A stretch of DNA of 64,000 nucleotides from Exophiala sp. HKRS030 (taxonomy: Eukaryota > Ascomycota > Eurotiomycetes > Chaetothyriales > Herpotrichiellaceae). Positions 11,116-23,159 of this stretch are shown in pieces; positions within the stretch are counted from its first letter, which is position 1, and each line of letters opens with the position of its first letter. The notes beneath the pieces were generated by a model, which saw only the letters and a list, made by a program, of their open reading frames with translations, was not told the DNA's origin and made no database searches. The translations under genes were made by a program, and so were the position numbers. The stretch covers positions 5,521,665 through 5,585,664 of the forward strand of contig JAHWDD010000003.1 in NCBI GenBank assembly GCA_023897205.1, in the 5' to 3' direction.

Positions 11116-14100
11116 TCAAGCCTGTTGCTGTGCCTGCTGCTGCATCTGAGTGGCATGTGCAACTACACTTTGCAAGACATCTCTATCGCCAGGTTCAAGT
11201 ATGTTGGTCAAGCTTGTGTAAAGTTGTGGCTGCTCTGCCTGTAACTTTCCAAGTGCATCCTTGAACGTGGCATAAGGATCGAACTTGTCGAGTGGGCTTT
11301 CCAACAAGCTATCTTCGTCCAGAATACTGTCCTCATCATCATCTGCCAAAGCACCAAACTTCTTGGCTTCCTCACTAAGGAAGTCCAAGTATGCCTGGGA
11401 TTCGTCTTTGATATCACCTTTAGTATCTGGGATCGTAGTAGCACTGACGTTTCCCCATTCGTGAGCTTGTTGGTTTTCTCCAGTTTCATCGGCCCAATCA
11501 TCGGCCTCGTCATCCGAAGCATATTCAGACAACGAATCTGAAATCCCGTCAGAGGCTTTCACAGCTTCTTCACGTTGTTTAACTGCAGCAGGAAGGGTAC
11601 GGAACAAATACGTTGCTCCAGTCAACAGGCGAGGCCAACCTGTTTGTACCGATTGAGGCACCTGGTCCCCACTTATTGTCAACAGGGCTGAAATAGCCGC
11701 AATGCAGAGCTTTTTGTCGTGGACTCTGCGGAAAGAGTCAATACTGCCGAACCATATGGAGAAGAACTTGTTGGTCCATCCGTGAGATTCAAGGACTCTC
11801 AGAGCCAGAATTGGATTGTAGTAGATGGCATTGATGACCATCTCGACCAAATGAATCTTGTAACTCTTGACGATGGTCTTTTGTTGCGGACTGGTGAGAA
11901 CTTCCATTGGAAGTGTGATGAACGTGGGAATATAACTGTCAATGGGACCACCTCTCAGATTGAGCATGATTGCCTCTGCTAACTTGCAACCGCAAATGCG
12001 GTCAACTCCACCAACCTTTGGATCAGCGAAGATATCTCGTACCATTCCTGCAACAGCTGCAAGATATGGTGGATGCTCGATAAATCTCTGCGAGCCATAA
12101 GTAACAAAATTGTCCAGGGCTGGCAGCATGTCTTCCAAGTACAATTCAGCACCATCCTTAAAGGTCTTATGCATCAGCTCGAATGCTTGCCACATGGTCG
12201 GAGAGATTGACTTGGAGGCAAACGTGCATGAGTCGATAATCTCAAATACTTCGTTGTACAGATCGTATAGCTTGTTTTCCAATGTGATGGAGATCACTGG
12301 CATGAGAATTGTCTCAAGCAGGAGAAGGACATCCGGAGTTGCCTCGAGAGTCAAAATGAGAGTTCCCATTGTTTGCAGGACTCCCAAAGCAGCAATGGCC
12401 TTGTCGTCGAGATAGTCACCAAATGCCCCACCATCTTCATTCGCTCGAGTCTCATTTCGACCAAGAATCTCTTGAACGATTCTGAGATATGTGTCTCTGA
12501 GATTTTCGCTGAGAGCGACGGCAAAAGGCGTTAGTTGCTCGGCAAAGACTTCAACAAAGTCTTCCATGACATTGGACAATGCATCGACATCGACCTCGTT
12601 CATCAATTTCAGGAGCTGGTGCATGATTTGTGGAATGTTCGACTGCATGGCGAGTCGAATGGCATCGTGCCGAATAAGTGGCTGGAGGGATAACGAAGCC
12701 ATGACTCTGACAGGCAGTTCCGAATCGGCCATCGACTCTAGTATATTTCTGTATATAATCATAAGATTATTCGGATCTTTGAATTCCAATTGCTCGAATT
12801 TTTCCATGGTTTCACACGCTCTGGCACGAAGGAATCCGTGAGGCGATCTAAACTCGGGGAATACATGTCGGACGAAAAAATACTCGACCTGATCGGCGAT
12901 GGGGCTTTTCTTGCCTAGAATCACCGATGCCAAAGAGCCGATCATGCGCAGGGCACCTTCTTTTTCTCTAGGATTCTTTTGATCATCAGGAGCCGCTTCA
13001 TAACGTGTGACTACCTCATTGACGTAAGACAGAATGACATATGTCTGTTGTTTCCGCGATTTCGTGAGAGCGATGAGGAAATTTGTGGCAGCCATATCAG
13101 GAGCGGAAACTTCTTCGTAAAAGTTGAGTTTACGATGGAGATAGTCTGGTGGATTGTCGGTGAAAAGTTCCATATCCTCATCGGTTTGGCATAGGACAGG
13201 AAAAATCAAGTGCTGGATGAGGCTGTCCATGTGGGGTTTTAGTTTGTCCCACATGGTCTTTGGTTTGACGCATTCTTCCAAGAAAATCAGGGTATATGAA
13301 AGAGAGGGTTTGCTCAGCCAGTGATTCCCACCAACCCATTTTTCGATCTCCTGGAGATAACCCTTGAGGATCTCAGGAGCAAAATTGGTGATGAAAACCT
13401 TTGCAAAATCCACATATTCTTTTTCCTGTGACGACGATGACAGACCGGATGGGTTGCCGTACCTGACGAACAACCTATTGAGATTTGCATATGACCACTT
13501 TCGGGCTTTCCACCAATGATTGCGTTCCCTTTCATCGGCATCATCATCCATCGCATACTCGGGCGGTTGCTTGGAAATAACGGTCAAGAACAACGTGCAC
13601 CAGTCGACAGTGGCTTGATAATTCTGCAGTGACGGTGGCAAGGCATAGTAGACGGCGTGTTTGTAACATTTGACGACAATTCTGAGCATTTCTCCGGCTT
13701 CTGGGCTGGATTCATTGACCAGCTTATTGCCTATGCTCAGGAGGGTCGCAAATGTGAGGCCAACGACTTTATTGAGGTTGTCTCTCTCTTCTCCGGCGCG
13801 ATATCGATATGTGCGGCAGATGGCCAGTAAAGCCTGCAAACCGGCGTAAACAGAACTGGCATCCTGGGTGTTGAGAGACTGCAGGGCAATGTCCACCAAC
13901 TCGGGCCATTTGTTCGGAAAGTCGTACTGTAGAACGGTCTGAAGGACGGGGACTAATTGGGCTCGGATTTGAGGAGGAGCAGTAGACAAAGTAGGGAGAA
14001 GACGATCTCTGAAGGGCTTCCGTTCAGGCTCGGAGATGGGTTGATGAGGAGTATTCTCTGTGGCCCAACCTCGTGAGACTCGATTCTTCAGGTAGATTGC

Positions 14101-14262
14101 GGTGGACAGTCGGACGGCAGGATCTTGCTCGGACTGTAGGATATCAAGGAGAGCGCCGATGAAGCCAGGATGCTGTTCGGCGGCTTTTAGAGAGGATTCA
14201 GCCTGTGTCCGAACCGCAGCTTCGGCTGACAGAGACGACTGGATGGTATTGCGCAGATCCAT
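11116..14262 (-). CDS. NMD5: Importin-7/8-type karyopherin (Nmd5/Sxm1-like)
   Basis: Nuclear import receptor of the importin-beta superfamily that would bind RanGTP and carry cargo through pores. It is a single uninterrupted exon of 1,048 aa, the length typical for Nmd5, Sxm1 and importin-7. I start at the ATG giving MDLRNTIQSSL; an in-frame non-ATG extension is not needed. The importin N-terminal domain lies at about residues 20-100 (AAEQHPGF, AIYLKNRVSRGW). HEAT-like helical repeats follow, then an acidic region near 890-920 (SEYASDDEADDWADE) and a second acidic patch (DDDEDSILDEDS), as in importin-7 homologues. The C-terminus is Gln-rich. Nmd5 and Sxm1 are close relatives, and the fungal orthology assignment between them is not certain. 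Confidence 0.93.
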   Translation of the reverse strand: MDLRNTIQSSLSAEAAVRTQAESSLKAAEQHPGFIGALLDILQSEQDPAVRLSTAIYLKNRVSRGWATENTPHQPISEPERKPFRDRLLPTLSTAPPQIRAQLVPVLQTVLQYDFPNKWPELVDIALQSLNTQDASSVYAGLQALLAICRTYRYRAGEERDNLNKVVGLTFATLLSIGNKLVNESSPEAGEMLRIVVKCYKHAVYYALPPSLQNYQATVDWCTLFLTVISKQPPEYAMDDDADERERNHWWKARKWSYANLNRLFVRYGNPSGLSSSSQEKEYVDFAKVFITNFAPEILKGYLQEIEKWVGGNHWLSKPSLSYTLIFLEECVKPKTMWDKLKPHMDSLIQHLIFPVLCQTDEDMELFTDNPPDYLHRKLNFYEEVSAPDMAATNFLIALTKSRKQQTYVILSYVNEVVTRYEAAPDDQKNPREKEGALRMIGSLASVILGKKSPIADQVEYFFVRHVFPEFRSPHGFLRARACETMEKFEQLEFKDPNNLMIIYRNILESMADSELPVRVMASLSLQPLIRHDAIRLAMQSNIPQIMHQLLKLMNEVDVDALSNVMEDFVEVFAEQLTPFAVALSENLRDTYLRIVQEILGRNETRANEDGGAFGDYLDDKAIAALGVLQTMGTLILTLEATPDVLLLLETILMPVISITLENKLYDLYNEVFEIIDSCTFASKSISPTMWQAFELMHKTFKDGAELYLEDMLPALDNFVTYGSQRFIEHPPYLAAVAGMVRDIFADPKVGGVDRICGCKLAEAIMLNLRGGPIDSYIPTFITLPMEVLTSPQQKTIVKSYKIHLVEMVINAIYYNPILALRVLESHGWTNKFFSIWFGSIDSFRRVHDKKLCIAAISALLTISGDQVPQSVQTGWPRLLTGATYLFRTLPAAVKQREEAVKASDGISDSLSEYASDDEADDWADETGENQQAHEWGNVSATTIPDTKGDIKDESQAYLDFLSEEAKKFGALADDDEDSILDEDSLLESPLDKFDPYATFKDALGKLQAEQPQLYTSLTNILEPGDRDVLQSVVAHATQMQQQAQQQA

Positions 14263-14865
14263 GGTGTTGTGCAAGTGCAGAACCCGTCAGACTTGCAAGT
14301 GCCAATGCCCGGTCAAGGGCCAATACCTAAATACAACAAAACCGCGTGGAAATCTTGAGAGCAAAAGGCCGAGGGTGCATTGAAAAAAGTGGCACAGGAT
14401 GTTGATGTGTGATGTGGGATGTGGGATGTTGGATGTCTGGGTGCAAAACTGTGTGGATGCTGGAATGTTTAGAATTTACTAGTGAATTAGTAAAGTGGTT
14501 AGGGGAATCTGAGGAGAGCACTGGAGAGGGATGCCACTGGGATGCGCACTTGTTGTCCAATCGTGCCAGTTTAGTGGCCGCTAAGTGGATGTTTACGCTA
14601 ACTGAAATTGGTCAAGTGACGGTGGCTCTAGAGTCTTGCTGCCTTATCAGAGTGTCTTTCCTACAGTAGTTGTTTGATTTGACCCGTCGCTAAAGCTCGG
14701 TCTGTAAATGCGGTCGTATGTCTTGATAACTAGACTGTGTCTGTGGCAAGTTACGGTGTGCTGGTGTTGGATGCAACACGTTTTCACCGCATTTGCTCTT
14801 TGTTGTTCCGCCACGACGAAGTGCTTGTGCAAGTGTGCATAAGATTCCCTAGCACAAGGGTGACT
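14263..14865. other. Intergenic: karyopherin promoter and Rkm5-like 3' flank
   Basis: It contains tandem GGGATGT/TGGATGT units (about 14410-14440). No gene is seen. Confidence 0.5.
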
Positions 14866-15830
14866 TTAGGCATCCGTGCTTTGTTTCAAGACAGCCACGT
14901 GGACCACATAACCAGAATTGGTGCCGAGTCCCATCACAATGTGTTCATCACCGACTCGCCATACATCAAATTGCAGCATCATAGCACACAGAAAAGTGTG
15001 GAAAATCGAATCAGAACGTAGTTGCTGGGCTATTAGCACCAAGGTAGCGTGATGTTTCTGCTGAGCAAGACGGCAAACATCGACACATGTCTGCACCAGT
15101 GGGTTAACCAGATATTCGTTATACACGCAGTCGCAGACGACGATCAGGTCGATGTTGCCTTCAGATGTGAGGGCTTCCCTCAAGTTTTCCACCGCATCGC
15201 ACTCCCAATCCAATGGGCAGACTTGAAGAGCCACCTCCGAGCGTCTATCAGATTGTGGTTTGTTTTTCTTCTTGTACTTTGAGGTTGTCGTTTGTCTTGT
15301 CGCCATCTCATCGTCGAGGTTGGCTTTCAAGTGCTTGGTGATTGAGGCTTGATCGGTGAGAACATATCTCTTGACGGTTCCGGACATGACCTGGCCAATC
15401 AGACCGGTCAACCCACAGCCGAGTTCGACAACTGTAGCATCTGAATGGAGGACGTTGATGTCAGTGAGTAATGAAGGTCTAGCGGCCAACCATTCTGCTA
15501 AAAGCGGGGTGACTTTCCACAAGACCGCTCCAGTCGTGCCACCAGCATTATCAGATTTGAGCAGACCTGGGGATTGTCGAATGCTGTAGTTGCGGCCGGC
15601 AATCTCAAGTTCCACAAGATCGGCCTTTTGGTCGACGAAGCCTAGGTTGTTACTGGGAATATCTTGGCTGAACAGTAAGAAAGTCTCTGTTTATTCGGAT
15701 TAGTTGCCTTGCAAGCAGATGCTGCGAAAAGGTAAGGTCGAGGTTGCAAAGTACCTTCCTCAGAGTCTTGTACCGGAATTCCAATGCGTGAGCAAAGAAA
15801 GTCGTAGAGCGAGGGGTTCAAAGCAGGCAT
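14866..15830 (-). CDS. RKM5: Rkm5-like protein-lysine methyltransferase
   Basis: A class I, SAM-dependent methyltransferase of the METTL21/Methyltransf_16 family. Yeast Rkm5 monomethylates a lysine of ribosomal protein L1. Two exons, 15755..15830 and 14866..15686 on the minus strand, give 298 aa, with a 68-nt intron in phase 1. The junction yields EEETFLLFSQDIPSNNLGFV, which matches the family's N-terminal block. The SAM-binding motif VVELGCGLTGLIG is present, followed by the post-I acidic region and the characteristic DCVYNEYLVNPLVQT. The open frame continues to a clean stop. Substrate specificity is inferred from family resemblance only. Confidence 0.9.
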
Positions 15831-17483
15831 GAAACCCGGAGACTTTCCTTGAATCTGGTAGTCAGGTTATGATTCGGGATTTAGCCACATAAGCCGAGAT
15901 AAGTTGAAGTCAAGCACAGTACCTTTGAGATTTTGTAGCATTGACTGAGTTACACGGATATAAGTCATGTGACTGAGGGGAATTCTACAACTCCCAAGTG
16001 TGGGCATCGGCAGACTCATGACCACCAGCATCAGGTCCCTAAACAGGTAGTCAGTACATACTACAGCACTGGGTGGTCGATATGATTACGGAGATCTCGC
16101 TTCTCTGGGGCTTACACCTTGAACGTGCAAGGAGATCGCTCAGTCACGAATCGGAAAGCTTGTGTACAGCATGAGGCAGATGAGAAGCGTACAGTATCTT
16201 ACCTAATATTAGTTACCTGCTATAGGTACGGAGTGCCTAGGTATCGAAGTAAGTTTCGTTCAAAAGGTATACCTAGGTGCCTAGGTTACGTGTGAGTCTA
16301 CGCTAGGTTACGTGTGAGTCTACACATGTGACATGGTTGAGCAACATACGCCGCACGGTCGGTGAGGCGCGACAGTTGTGTCAGCCTAAGCCCTACGGGG
16401 CCACCACTGGGCCAACTACTCCGTAGAGAGGCACCCGTGACCCTAGTTATATGGTCTTGGCTCAAGGAACACCGAAGCCCGAGAGGTCCTCCTTAGCCCC
16501 TTCTCCCCAAATCTCTAATCTGGCTTACAGGTGTGCAGGCGAAGGCGCAGGCGCAAGGTGCAGGTGTAGGTGATAACCCTCAGGCTTGATAAGTGGAAGG
16601 GACCAAGACCTCTTCATCCCCAAGGCCGCACAGCCACGACACGCCAACCTCCACAAACACACAGCAAGTTTCTTGGGGCTAACGAAACCAGTTTAGTCTC
16701 TTTTCCAAGTGCTCCTCCCACACGAGGTTTCAAAGGTTGGGGAAGACGTTTGGCGACTGGGCACTGGTGCGTCGGGGCCTTGCCACTGCACCGGGCGGCT
16801 GGGCGGGCCTGGGCAGCTAGGGAGTTGAGGAGCTTCTGAGCTGGACACGACCACAAGTCACGACTAGGCAAGAAAGGAGCCTGCGACGAGGTCAAACTTG
16901 CAAAATCGCGTGGAGGAATTGGGTTGGCAGTTGGAAGGCACCCGTAGTGTCATAAAGACTTATGCCTGCTGCTGATGACTTGAACATAGCCGAAGTCCTG
17001 GACAGAGAACGGAGACTGGAGGACCGAGTACGGTAGCATGTAAGGGAGTCAAGTACGGTAGTCAGGTGTAGAGTGGTGTAGGTAATTATTCGACCAAGTT
17101 AGTTAGGGTTGCCTGGTTCACTGGCTCACTGGCTCAGGACTGTTGGGCATGTCTACATCCGTCATCGTAGTTACTCGCTACTCCGCTGACCTCACTTTCG
17201 ACTCTCCCCCCATTCCAGCCTCGACTTTACTTTGTAAACTTCCAAGACAACTCAAAACCACAAGACCTCGCCATCGTCGTCGTGCCAATCCCTAGGCATT
17301 CACTGTTCTCTTTCATCTCTTTCACCTTTTGCCTCTCTCTTGTTCCCAATCCCCGACTCTCGCGCTTCAATCCTCTGAAGCTGTCTACCAACCCCAGGTC
17401 GCAGTCTCGTCTCGACTGCTTCGTTTCTCCCTCTCCCGTTCCTCAAACACCCTCCCTTTGGTTCCCATCTTCATCAACACATC
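15831..17483. other. Divergent intergenic region
   Basis: It separates the divergent methyltransferase and acyl-CoA synthetase genes. It contains several CCTAGGT motifs (16235-16285), a 22-bp tandem duplication (16281-16324), one TACTCCGTA (16417) and a CT-rich leader just before 17484, which is usual for fungal promoters. No coding sequence is supported. Confidence 0.5.
16281..16324. repeat. 22-bp tandem duplication
   Basis: Two adjacent copies of a 22-bp unit beginning CTAGGTTACGTGTGAGTC. They differ only at the last base. Confidence 0.85.
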
Positions 17484-19710
17484 ATGCCCTTCGCATTGGG
17501 AACTAACGATCATCGGCCGAGGGTCGATGGCCATGTTCAACCTCAGATGTCCAAAAAGAAGCCCTTTTCCATCGATGCCCCAGGCTACGAGAAGAAGAGC
17601 GGCGAGACCATTCCCCGAATCAATCCTTTGGCCAAGGACGGTCTGCTCGTCACGCCCTCAGATGAGGTCAAGACCATCTACGACAACCTGGTACGTGCCG
17701 CTACCAAGTTCGGCAATGCCAAAGCCATTGGTTCCAGGAAAATCATAAAAACCCACGTCGAGAACAAAAAGGTCAAGAAGATCGTCGACGGAGTCGAAAC
17801 CGAGGTCGACAAGAAATGGACCTTCTACGAGCTCAGTGGTTACACCTACATTTCTTTCATCGAATACCAGAAGTTGGCTCTCGATATCGGCGCAGGCCTG
17901 CGCGGCTTGGGCGTCTCCAAAGAGAACAAAATGCATCTATACGGTGCTACCAGGTAAATCACCAAACACCGACATACGACTGCCCCGACCTTGATCTAAC
18001 AGTTCCAGTGCACATTGGCTTGCCGTATCCCACGCGGCTGCTTCACAGTCCATTCCTATTGTCACAGCATACGATTCGCTAGGCGAGGAAGGTTTACGAC
18101 ACTCCCTCAAACAGACTGGCTCCGTGGCCATCTTCCTCGACCCCAATCTCATCCCCACCCTTCTGAACGTCCTCAAGGACACTCCCTCACTCAAGAATGT
18201 CATCTATAACAACGAACCCGAAGTCAAGCAGGCCGACCTTGACAAGCTGAAATCTTCTTTCCCTGAAATCAAGGTCATCAGCATAGACGACCTCCGAAAA
18301 GCTGGGCTGAGAACCCAGTTGATCCTGTTCCCCCAACTCCTGAAGACCTAGCCTGTATCATGTACACATCAGGGTCCACTGGTCCTCCCAAAGGTGTCAC
18401 TATCAAACACAAGGCAGTAGTGGCCGCAATGGCTGGCGTGCAAAGCATTGTCGCTCCCTACATCTCTCCTGCGGATGCCCTACTTACCTATCTACCCCAG
18501 TCGCATATTTTCGAGTACATGTTCGAGAACGTCTGTCTGTTCTGGGGTGGCACCATGGGTTATGGCAATCCCAAGACATTATCTGACACTTCTGTACGCA
18601 ATTGCAAGGGCGACATTCGTGAATTCAAACCAACAGTACTGATCGGTGTACCTGCTGTTTGGGAAAGTGTCAAAAAGGGCATCATCAACAAGGTCAACAG
18701 TGGCTCTGCCATCACCAAGAACCTGTTCTGGGGTGCGCTCTCGTTGAAGCAGTTTTTGCTTTCTTCAGGTCTGCCAGGTACCGGTGTCTTGGATGCTGTA
18801 GTATTCAAAAAACTCAAGGATGCCACCGGTGGTCGACTGCGTATTGCTTTCAATGGTGGAGGTCCCATCTCGCAGGAGACCATCAAATTCATCAGTTACG
18901 CTGTGACACCGATGATTTCTGGTTATGGTCTCACAGAAACGTCCGCTATGGGATGCATTCAAGACCCTCTTGCCTGGGACCCCACGGCCCTTGGTGATAT
19001 ACCAGGCTGCATCGAGGTCAAGTTGGTGGATTTCCCTGACGCTGGCTACTACTCCACCAACAATCCTCCTCAAGGTGAAATTTGGATTCGTGGTCCTTCT
19101 GTCACTGAAGGATATTGGGATAATGAACAAGAAACAAAAGAAGCCATTACTGAAGACAAGTGGTTCAAGACTGGAGACATTGGCGAATTCAATGAAAATG
19201 GTCATTTGAAAATCATTGACCGTAAGAAGAATTTGGTCAAGACGCTCAACGGCGAATACATTGCCATCGAAAAGCTGGAATCGTCATATCGCGCCGCTCC
19301 AGTGGTTGGCAACATTTGTGTCTTCGCCCAGGAAGACAAAGCCAAACCAATCGCCATCATTGTGCCTGTTGAAGCTACACTTCAAAAGCTAGCCGCCGCG
19401 AACGGTATTTCTGGAGAATCCATCGAGGAGATGGCTCACGATAAAAGAATCAATAGTCTTGTGCTGAAAGAGTTACAAAAAGCAGGGCGTAGTGTGGGTC
19501 TCAGTGCTATCGAGATCATTGATGGACTCGTCATTGCAGATGAAGAATGGACTCCACAGAACGTAAGTATAACCTTTTTTTTTCAACCTTCCAGATGTGA
19601 ACCAGCACTAATGTCTGAGATAGGGTTTCATTTCTCCAGCACAGAAACTGCAGCGAAAGAAGATTCAAGCCAGATATGCGAAAGAGATCAAACAAGCATA
19701 TGGTGGTTGA
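17484..19710 (+). CDS. FAA1: Long-chain acyl-CoA synthetase (Faa1-like), with apparent frameshift
   Basis: Activates long-chain fatty acids to acyl-CoA with ATP, for lipid synthesis or beta-oxidation. Exons are 17484..17953, 18009..19562 and 19624..19710. The N-terminus has the Faa1-type block GETIPR and FGNAKAIGSRKIIKTHVENK, then LHLYGATS, formed across the first intron. The AMP-binding core is MYTSGSTGPPKGVT; GYGLTETSA, FKTGDIGEF and DRKKNLVKTLNGEYIA follow. The frame breaks at the GGG run 18304-18306, just before ENPVDPVPPTPEDL. One extra G restores a continuous 703-aa protein, a usual length for the family. No intron can explain the break because conserved residues abut it. The gene is either functional with a sequence error or a recent pseudogene. 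An upstream ATG start is chosen; a shorter start at the MSKKK methionine is possible. Confidence 0.9.
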
Positions 19711-21192
19711 AATACCGCGTCTTACTATGCCCCAACGTCGCAATACTTGACGCGGCTTCTTTCAACTAGATGAGAGCGGCTTTTCTAGGAGGCAGGATTG
19801 ATCTTCATCTGGACAAAAGCACCAGGGTTTGGGAGTCGACCATTTTACCGACCACTCTACTGACCACTCCACTTCAAAGTATAGCTTAATATGACTGTTG
19901 ACAAGGTTGATTTAAGCTGAGCTGAATTGAATTGAATTTTACTTGTCAGATAAGATACCATGCACTTTCCCGGTTTAATTGTTTAATAAACAGTGTTGAA
20001 TGAATGAGAAATGGATGTTTGATAATTGGACAACTGACCCCTTAGATCTGCCCCTTTCCCCGTTCTACATAAAGAGTGAAGTGCTCCTTTCAGAGGCCAG
20101 ATAACATCCTCCGCTATCCCATGTAGCGTAGCAGTAGCGGTAGCAGATGAGCCACCTCCCCTCGTCAACAATAGACTGAGCATCGGGATGGGCACGAGTA
20201 TGGGCATTGTGGCATGCGAACTCAGGACTCTAGAGCTCGGCACGCGACGCTCCGGACCCCTCGGACATCTGGGACCTTCGGGACAGTCCCTCTCGCGCAA
20301 CATCTTGATTCTTGACCAGTTTACACGGGTAGGATCAAGACTCAAGAGTCAAGGAAACTCCTCTGCTGCTGGCAAATGATTCTGAAATTTTTGGCGATCG
20401 GGAGACCGATCGATCGATCGATCGATCAACGCAGCAAGCGACTGACGATTTACAAAACTGCCTAGGTACATACATAGTTATTCATGTCGCACGAGGGGAG
20501 GGGGTGGAATTTTTCGTTGTTCCCACCCCGTCGTTCCTCCATCCCCCACCATGATCATCGTCCCGTTGTCGCCAGGCCCACTAATTGCGCCACACGACTG
20601 CACATGCTAATTGATCAGATATGATATATCTGCTAAGATACTTCCGCACTTTCATCCTCGGCGCAAAAAAAAGGACTCTTGCTCGAGACAAGCAGTGCCT
20701 CATAATATCGCCAGCGATGGGCCTCGGCCACCACATGCCAGAACCGAGTATTACGCCGGGATGAGCATACATGTCGCCGTCCAGCCAGCCGCAGTGTGCC
20801 AATCGCGCGAGTGGCTGAAGGTATTTGTCTGTCGTTTTGTCCACATCTGTCTCTCGGTGCTGTACCTCGGGAGTAAGATCACCGGTTCACCAAGATTTTC
20901 ACGAGGGTGTCTGCCCACGAGAATCATGTCCGGTTGCGAGAAGATTGTAGGTATGTCATGACGTCCTTGGGATCAAGCCGCAATCTGTCCGTGGTGGTCC
21001 GGCGGGAACCGACTTCATCTCATAGCTAGGATTCGGTCGAAGATGGACTTGCGGGTGTAGTCGCCCATGAACTGGATTTCATCGCAACCGAGAACAGCCT
21101 CCGGTCGTGGAGATGCGCAAATGTTGATCAAGATTTGTCTGGTACTCTCAAGACCTACATTGCGCCGTTCGGTCTGGTTGTGATTTGGCACC
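19711..21192. other. Intergenic between convergent genes
   Basis: No gene supported. It contains a CGAT tandem repeat (about 20405-20428) and a CCTAGGTAC motif (20461). One long minus-strand frame near 20.0-20.3 kb lacks any conserved feature. Confidence 0.5.
20405..20428. repeat. (CGAT)n microsatellite
   Basis: About six CGAT units in tandem. Confidence 0.8.
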
Positions 21193-23115
21193 TTAAGGAT
21201 CCTGTGTCGCCACGATTCCCTCTTCGGCTTTAAGGATGCTGACGTATCGTTCTGTTGAGATTCACAAAGTTAGTGACAGCTTTGTACTTTGTTGGGAAAT
21301 ACACCCCATACCACAAACTTTCCATCTCATCTTCAAAACATCCATGACTTCCATCATAAGGTTGAGAACCATTCTCATTTTGTCATCTCCATCTTCTCGC
21401 ACGTACCAAGCACACTCACTTAAGGCAAGGAACAAGCAATGTGAAGCAAGAGGACTAACAGAATTCATGCTGATTTTCAAAACCACCTGAAGGCGCCCAG
21501 CCAGCTCGTACATATTCTCGGTCAAGTTTTCCAATCCAGTTATCGAAAGCTTTTGTATCTCTGTCTCTCGCCCTATCCTAGGCTCTCCACATCTCTCTAT
21601 GAAAAAATCGTTGCACGCGTACATGGTGTACAAGATATATCGCGCACTTTGATTTATCAAGAAAGGAAGAATGGCGGCACCAATATCACACGCAGACTCC
21701 TCGTCATGTGGGTGAAGTTTGGGGACTGGAAAGGTAGATTCGAGCGCCACTAGAGCATGATGTAAGGTCGTTGCTTCATTAATCTGAAACGACAAGTCAA
21801 GATTGAGATCGTCTCGATGTCGTACCACACGACCCAAAATATGTGCAGCACGACATAGGCTGGCGAACACACCACTGGTCGTGCCAACGGAAGGACTTGT
21901 TGCATAAAGTGGTTCGCCAGCCCCAATGCGCCCCTGAGCCCACTGCTTATCGTCACAAGGGAGGAGATCGACCTGAAGAGGCTCACATGTCGAAAGGGGA
22001 AGACCCATGGTGCCAGAGTGGATATATCTTGACACTTTAGTCAGCAATTTGATCAAGCTCGGATCCGAGACGATTTCAAACCAACCTATCTAGCACAAGA
22101 ATTGACCACCAAGTCCGTCGCTCCTCTTCACGCAGTGTCCAGGTATCCGAGGTCTTGAACAATTGTCTGGCATGTCTCCTGTCATGCAAGCCCATCATCA
22201 TACCAAGTGTAGCAGCATGACCGACTGTAAGATATGCTGCAGGGTAAATACCGTGCCCAATCTCATAGACTGCGATGAGAATAACAGATTGCAGCAGGCG
22301 AAGCGAGATTGAATGCGCATCTTCAATTACCCTGAGGAAGTCCTTGGCAAGCAGATATATATGTGGATTATCTGCTGAATGAATGATTTTGTCGAAGTCT
22401 GCACTGCTGCCAGGTTGTTCGCACACGAGCTTCATGCATATTAACAACAAAGCCAAGGGCGCGTCAACCAGATGGGTACGTATTGCAAGGTTCTGAGATA
22501 AACGCTTTTCACTCAGCATAGGGAGCCATTTGTGAATGCTGGTCATGTATGCTTGGCAAATATGGAGGTCACTTTCAGGATTGTGGAGAATATCCTCTAC
22601 CGATGATGGAAGTGGAAGATGCGGAACGAGCAGAGATGTAGCCGGTGTCTTGAATGTCTCAGCGTCCAAGAACAGTCCTGCAAACAAATCGGAACGATTT
22701 GTTAGGGTGTGATTTGGAATAGGTTCATCTGATGCCGGTTGGTTAGACTCCGAGTTCCTCGCCTGTGATGGACCCGATGACGGCTTGACCTGGCGGCTTG
22801 GAACGTGACTGAGCTGATATTCGAGATCTTGAATCTTTTGAAGCAATATATCTGTATCATCTATGTTGTCGGGCTGGGATTTCAGAGCATAGCCACATGG
22901 TTTCTTGAGACGGATACACTGGTAGCGTTCTTCAGATTAGTGAGGTACGACTTAAAGCGCTTCCGCAATCTCAAGCCTTACCAATGAACACGATGGGAGC
23001 TCTCGTGTACACTTTCTCTTCAATCTCCTGTTTCATTCAGCAAGTAAATCTATGAGACTAGATTGACGAACCTGCATGGTCGACAAGCCTGCGAAGCAAA
23101 CTCTTCAGGCTCCAT
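21193..23115 (-). CDS. Zn2Cys6 transcription factor next to P450 and SDR
   Basis: Likely pathway-specific regulator. I assemble five exons on the minus strand: 23072..23115, 22982..23027, 22086..22918, 21312..22027 and 21193..21251. They total 1,698 nt (565 aa) with every phase consistent. The first three exons together build a perfect binuclear cluster, C-x2-C-x6-C-x6-C-x2-C-x6-C (Cys 11, 14, 21, 28, 31, 38). A short leucine-containing coiled-coil linker (ILLQKIQDLEYQL) follows. The fungal-specific transcription factor domain spans the middle (VYEIGHGIYPAAYLTVGHAATLG, EERRTWW, VLDR|Y). The last exon gives RWKVCERYVSILKAEEG, a usual C-terminal block. The P450 lies 353 bp upstream on the same strand. 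The gap holds seven GAGCGG sites, suggesting autoregulation. The target pathway is unknown. Confidence 0.88.
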
Positions 23116-23159
23116 TGCGATGGCTCTTTTCAGAGGACAAGGGGACTAAACGACAAGTC

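Noticed and set aside
19983..20345. 120-codon minus-strand frame
   Set aside because: Arg/Pro-rich composition without any recognisable feature, lying in the 3' flank between convergent genes.
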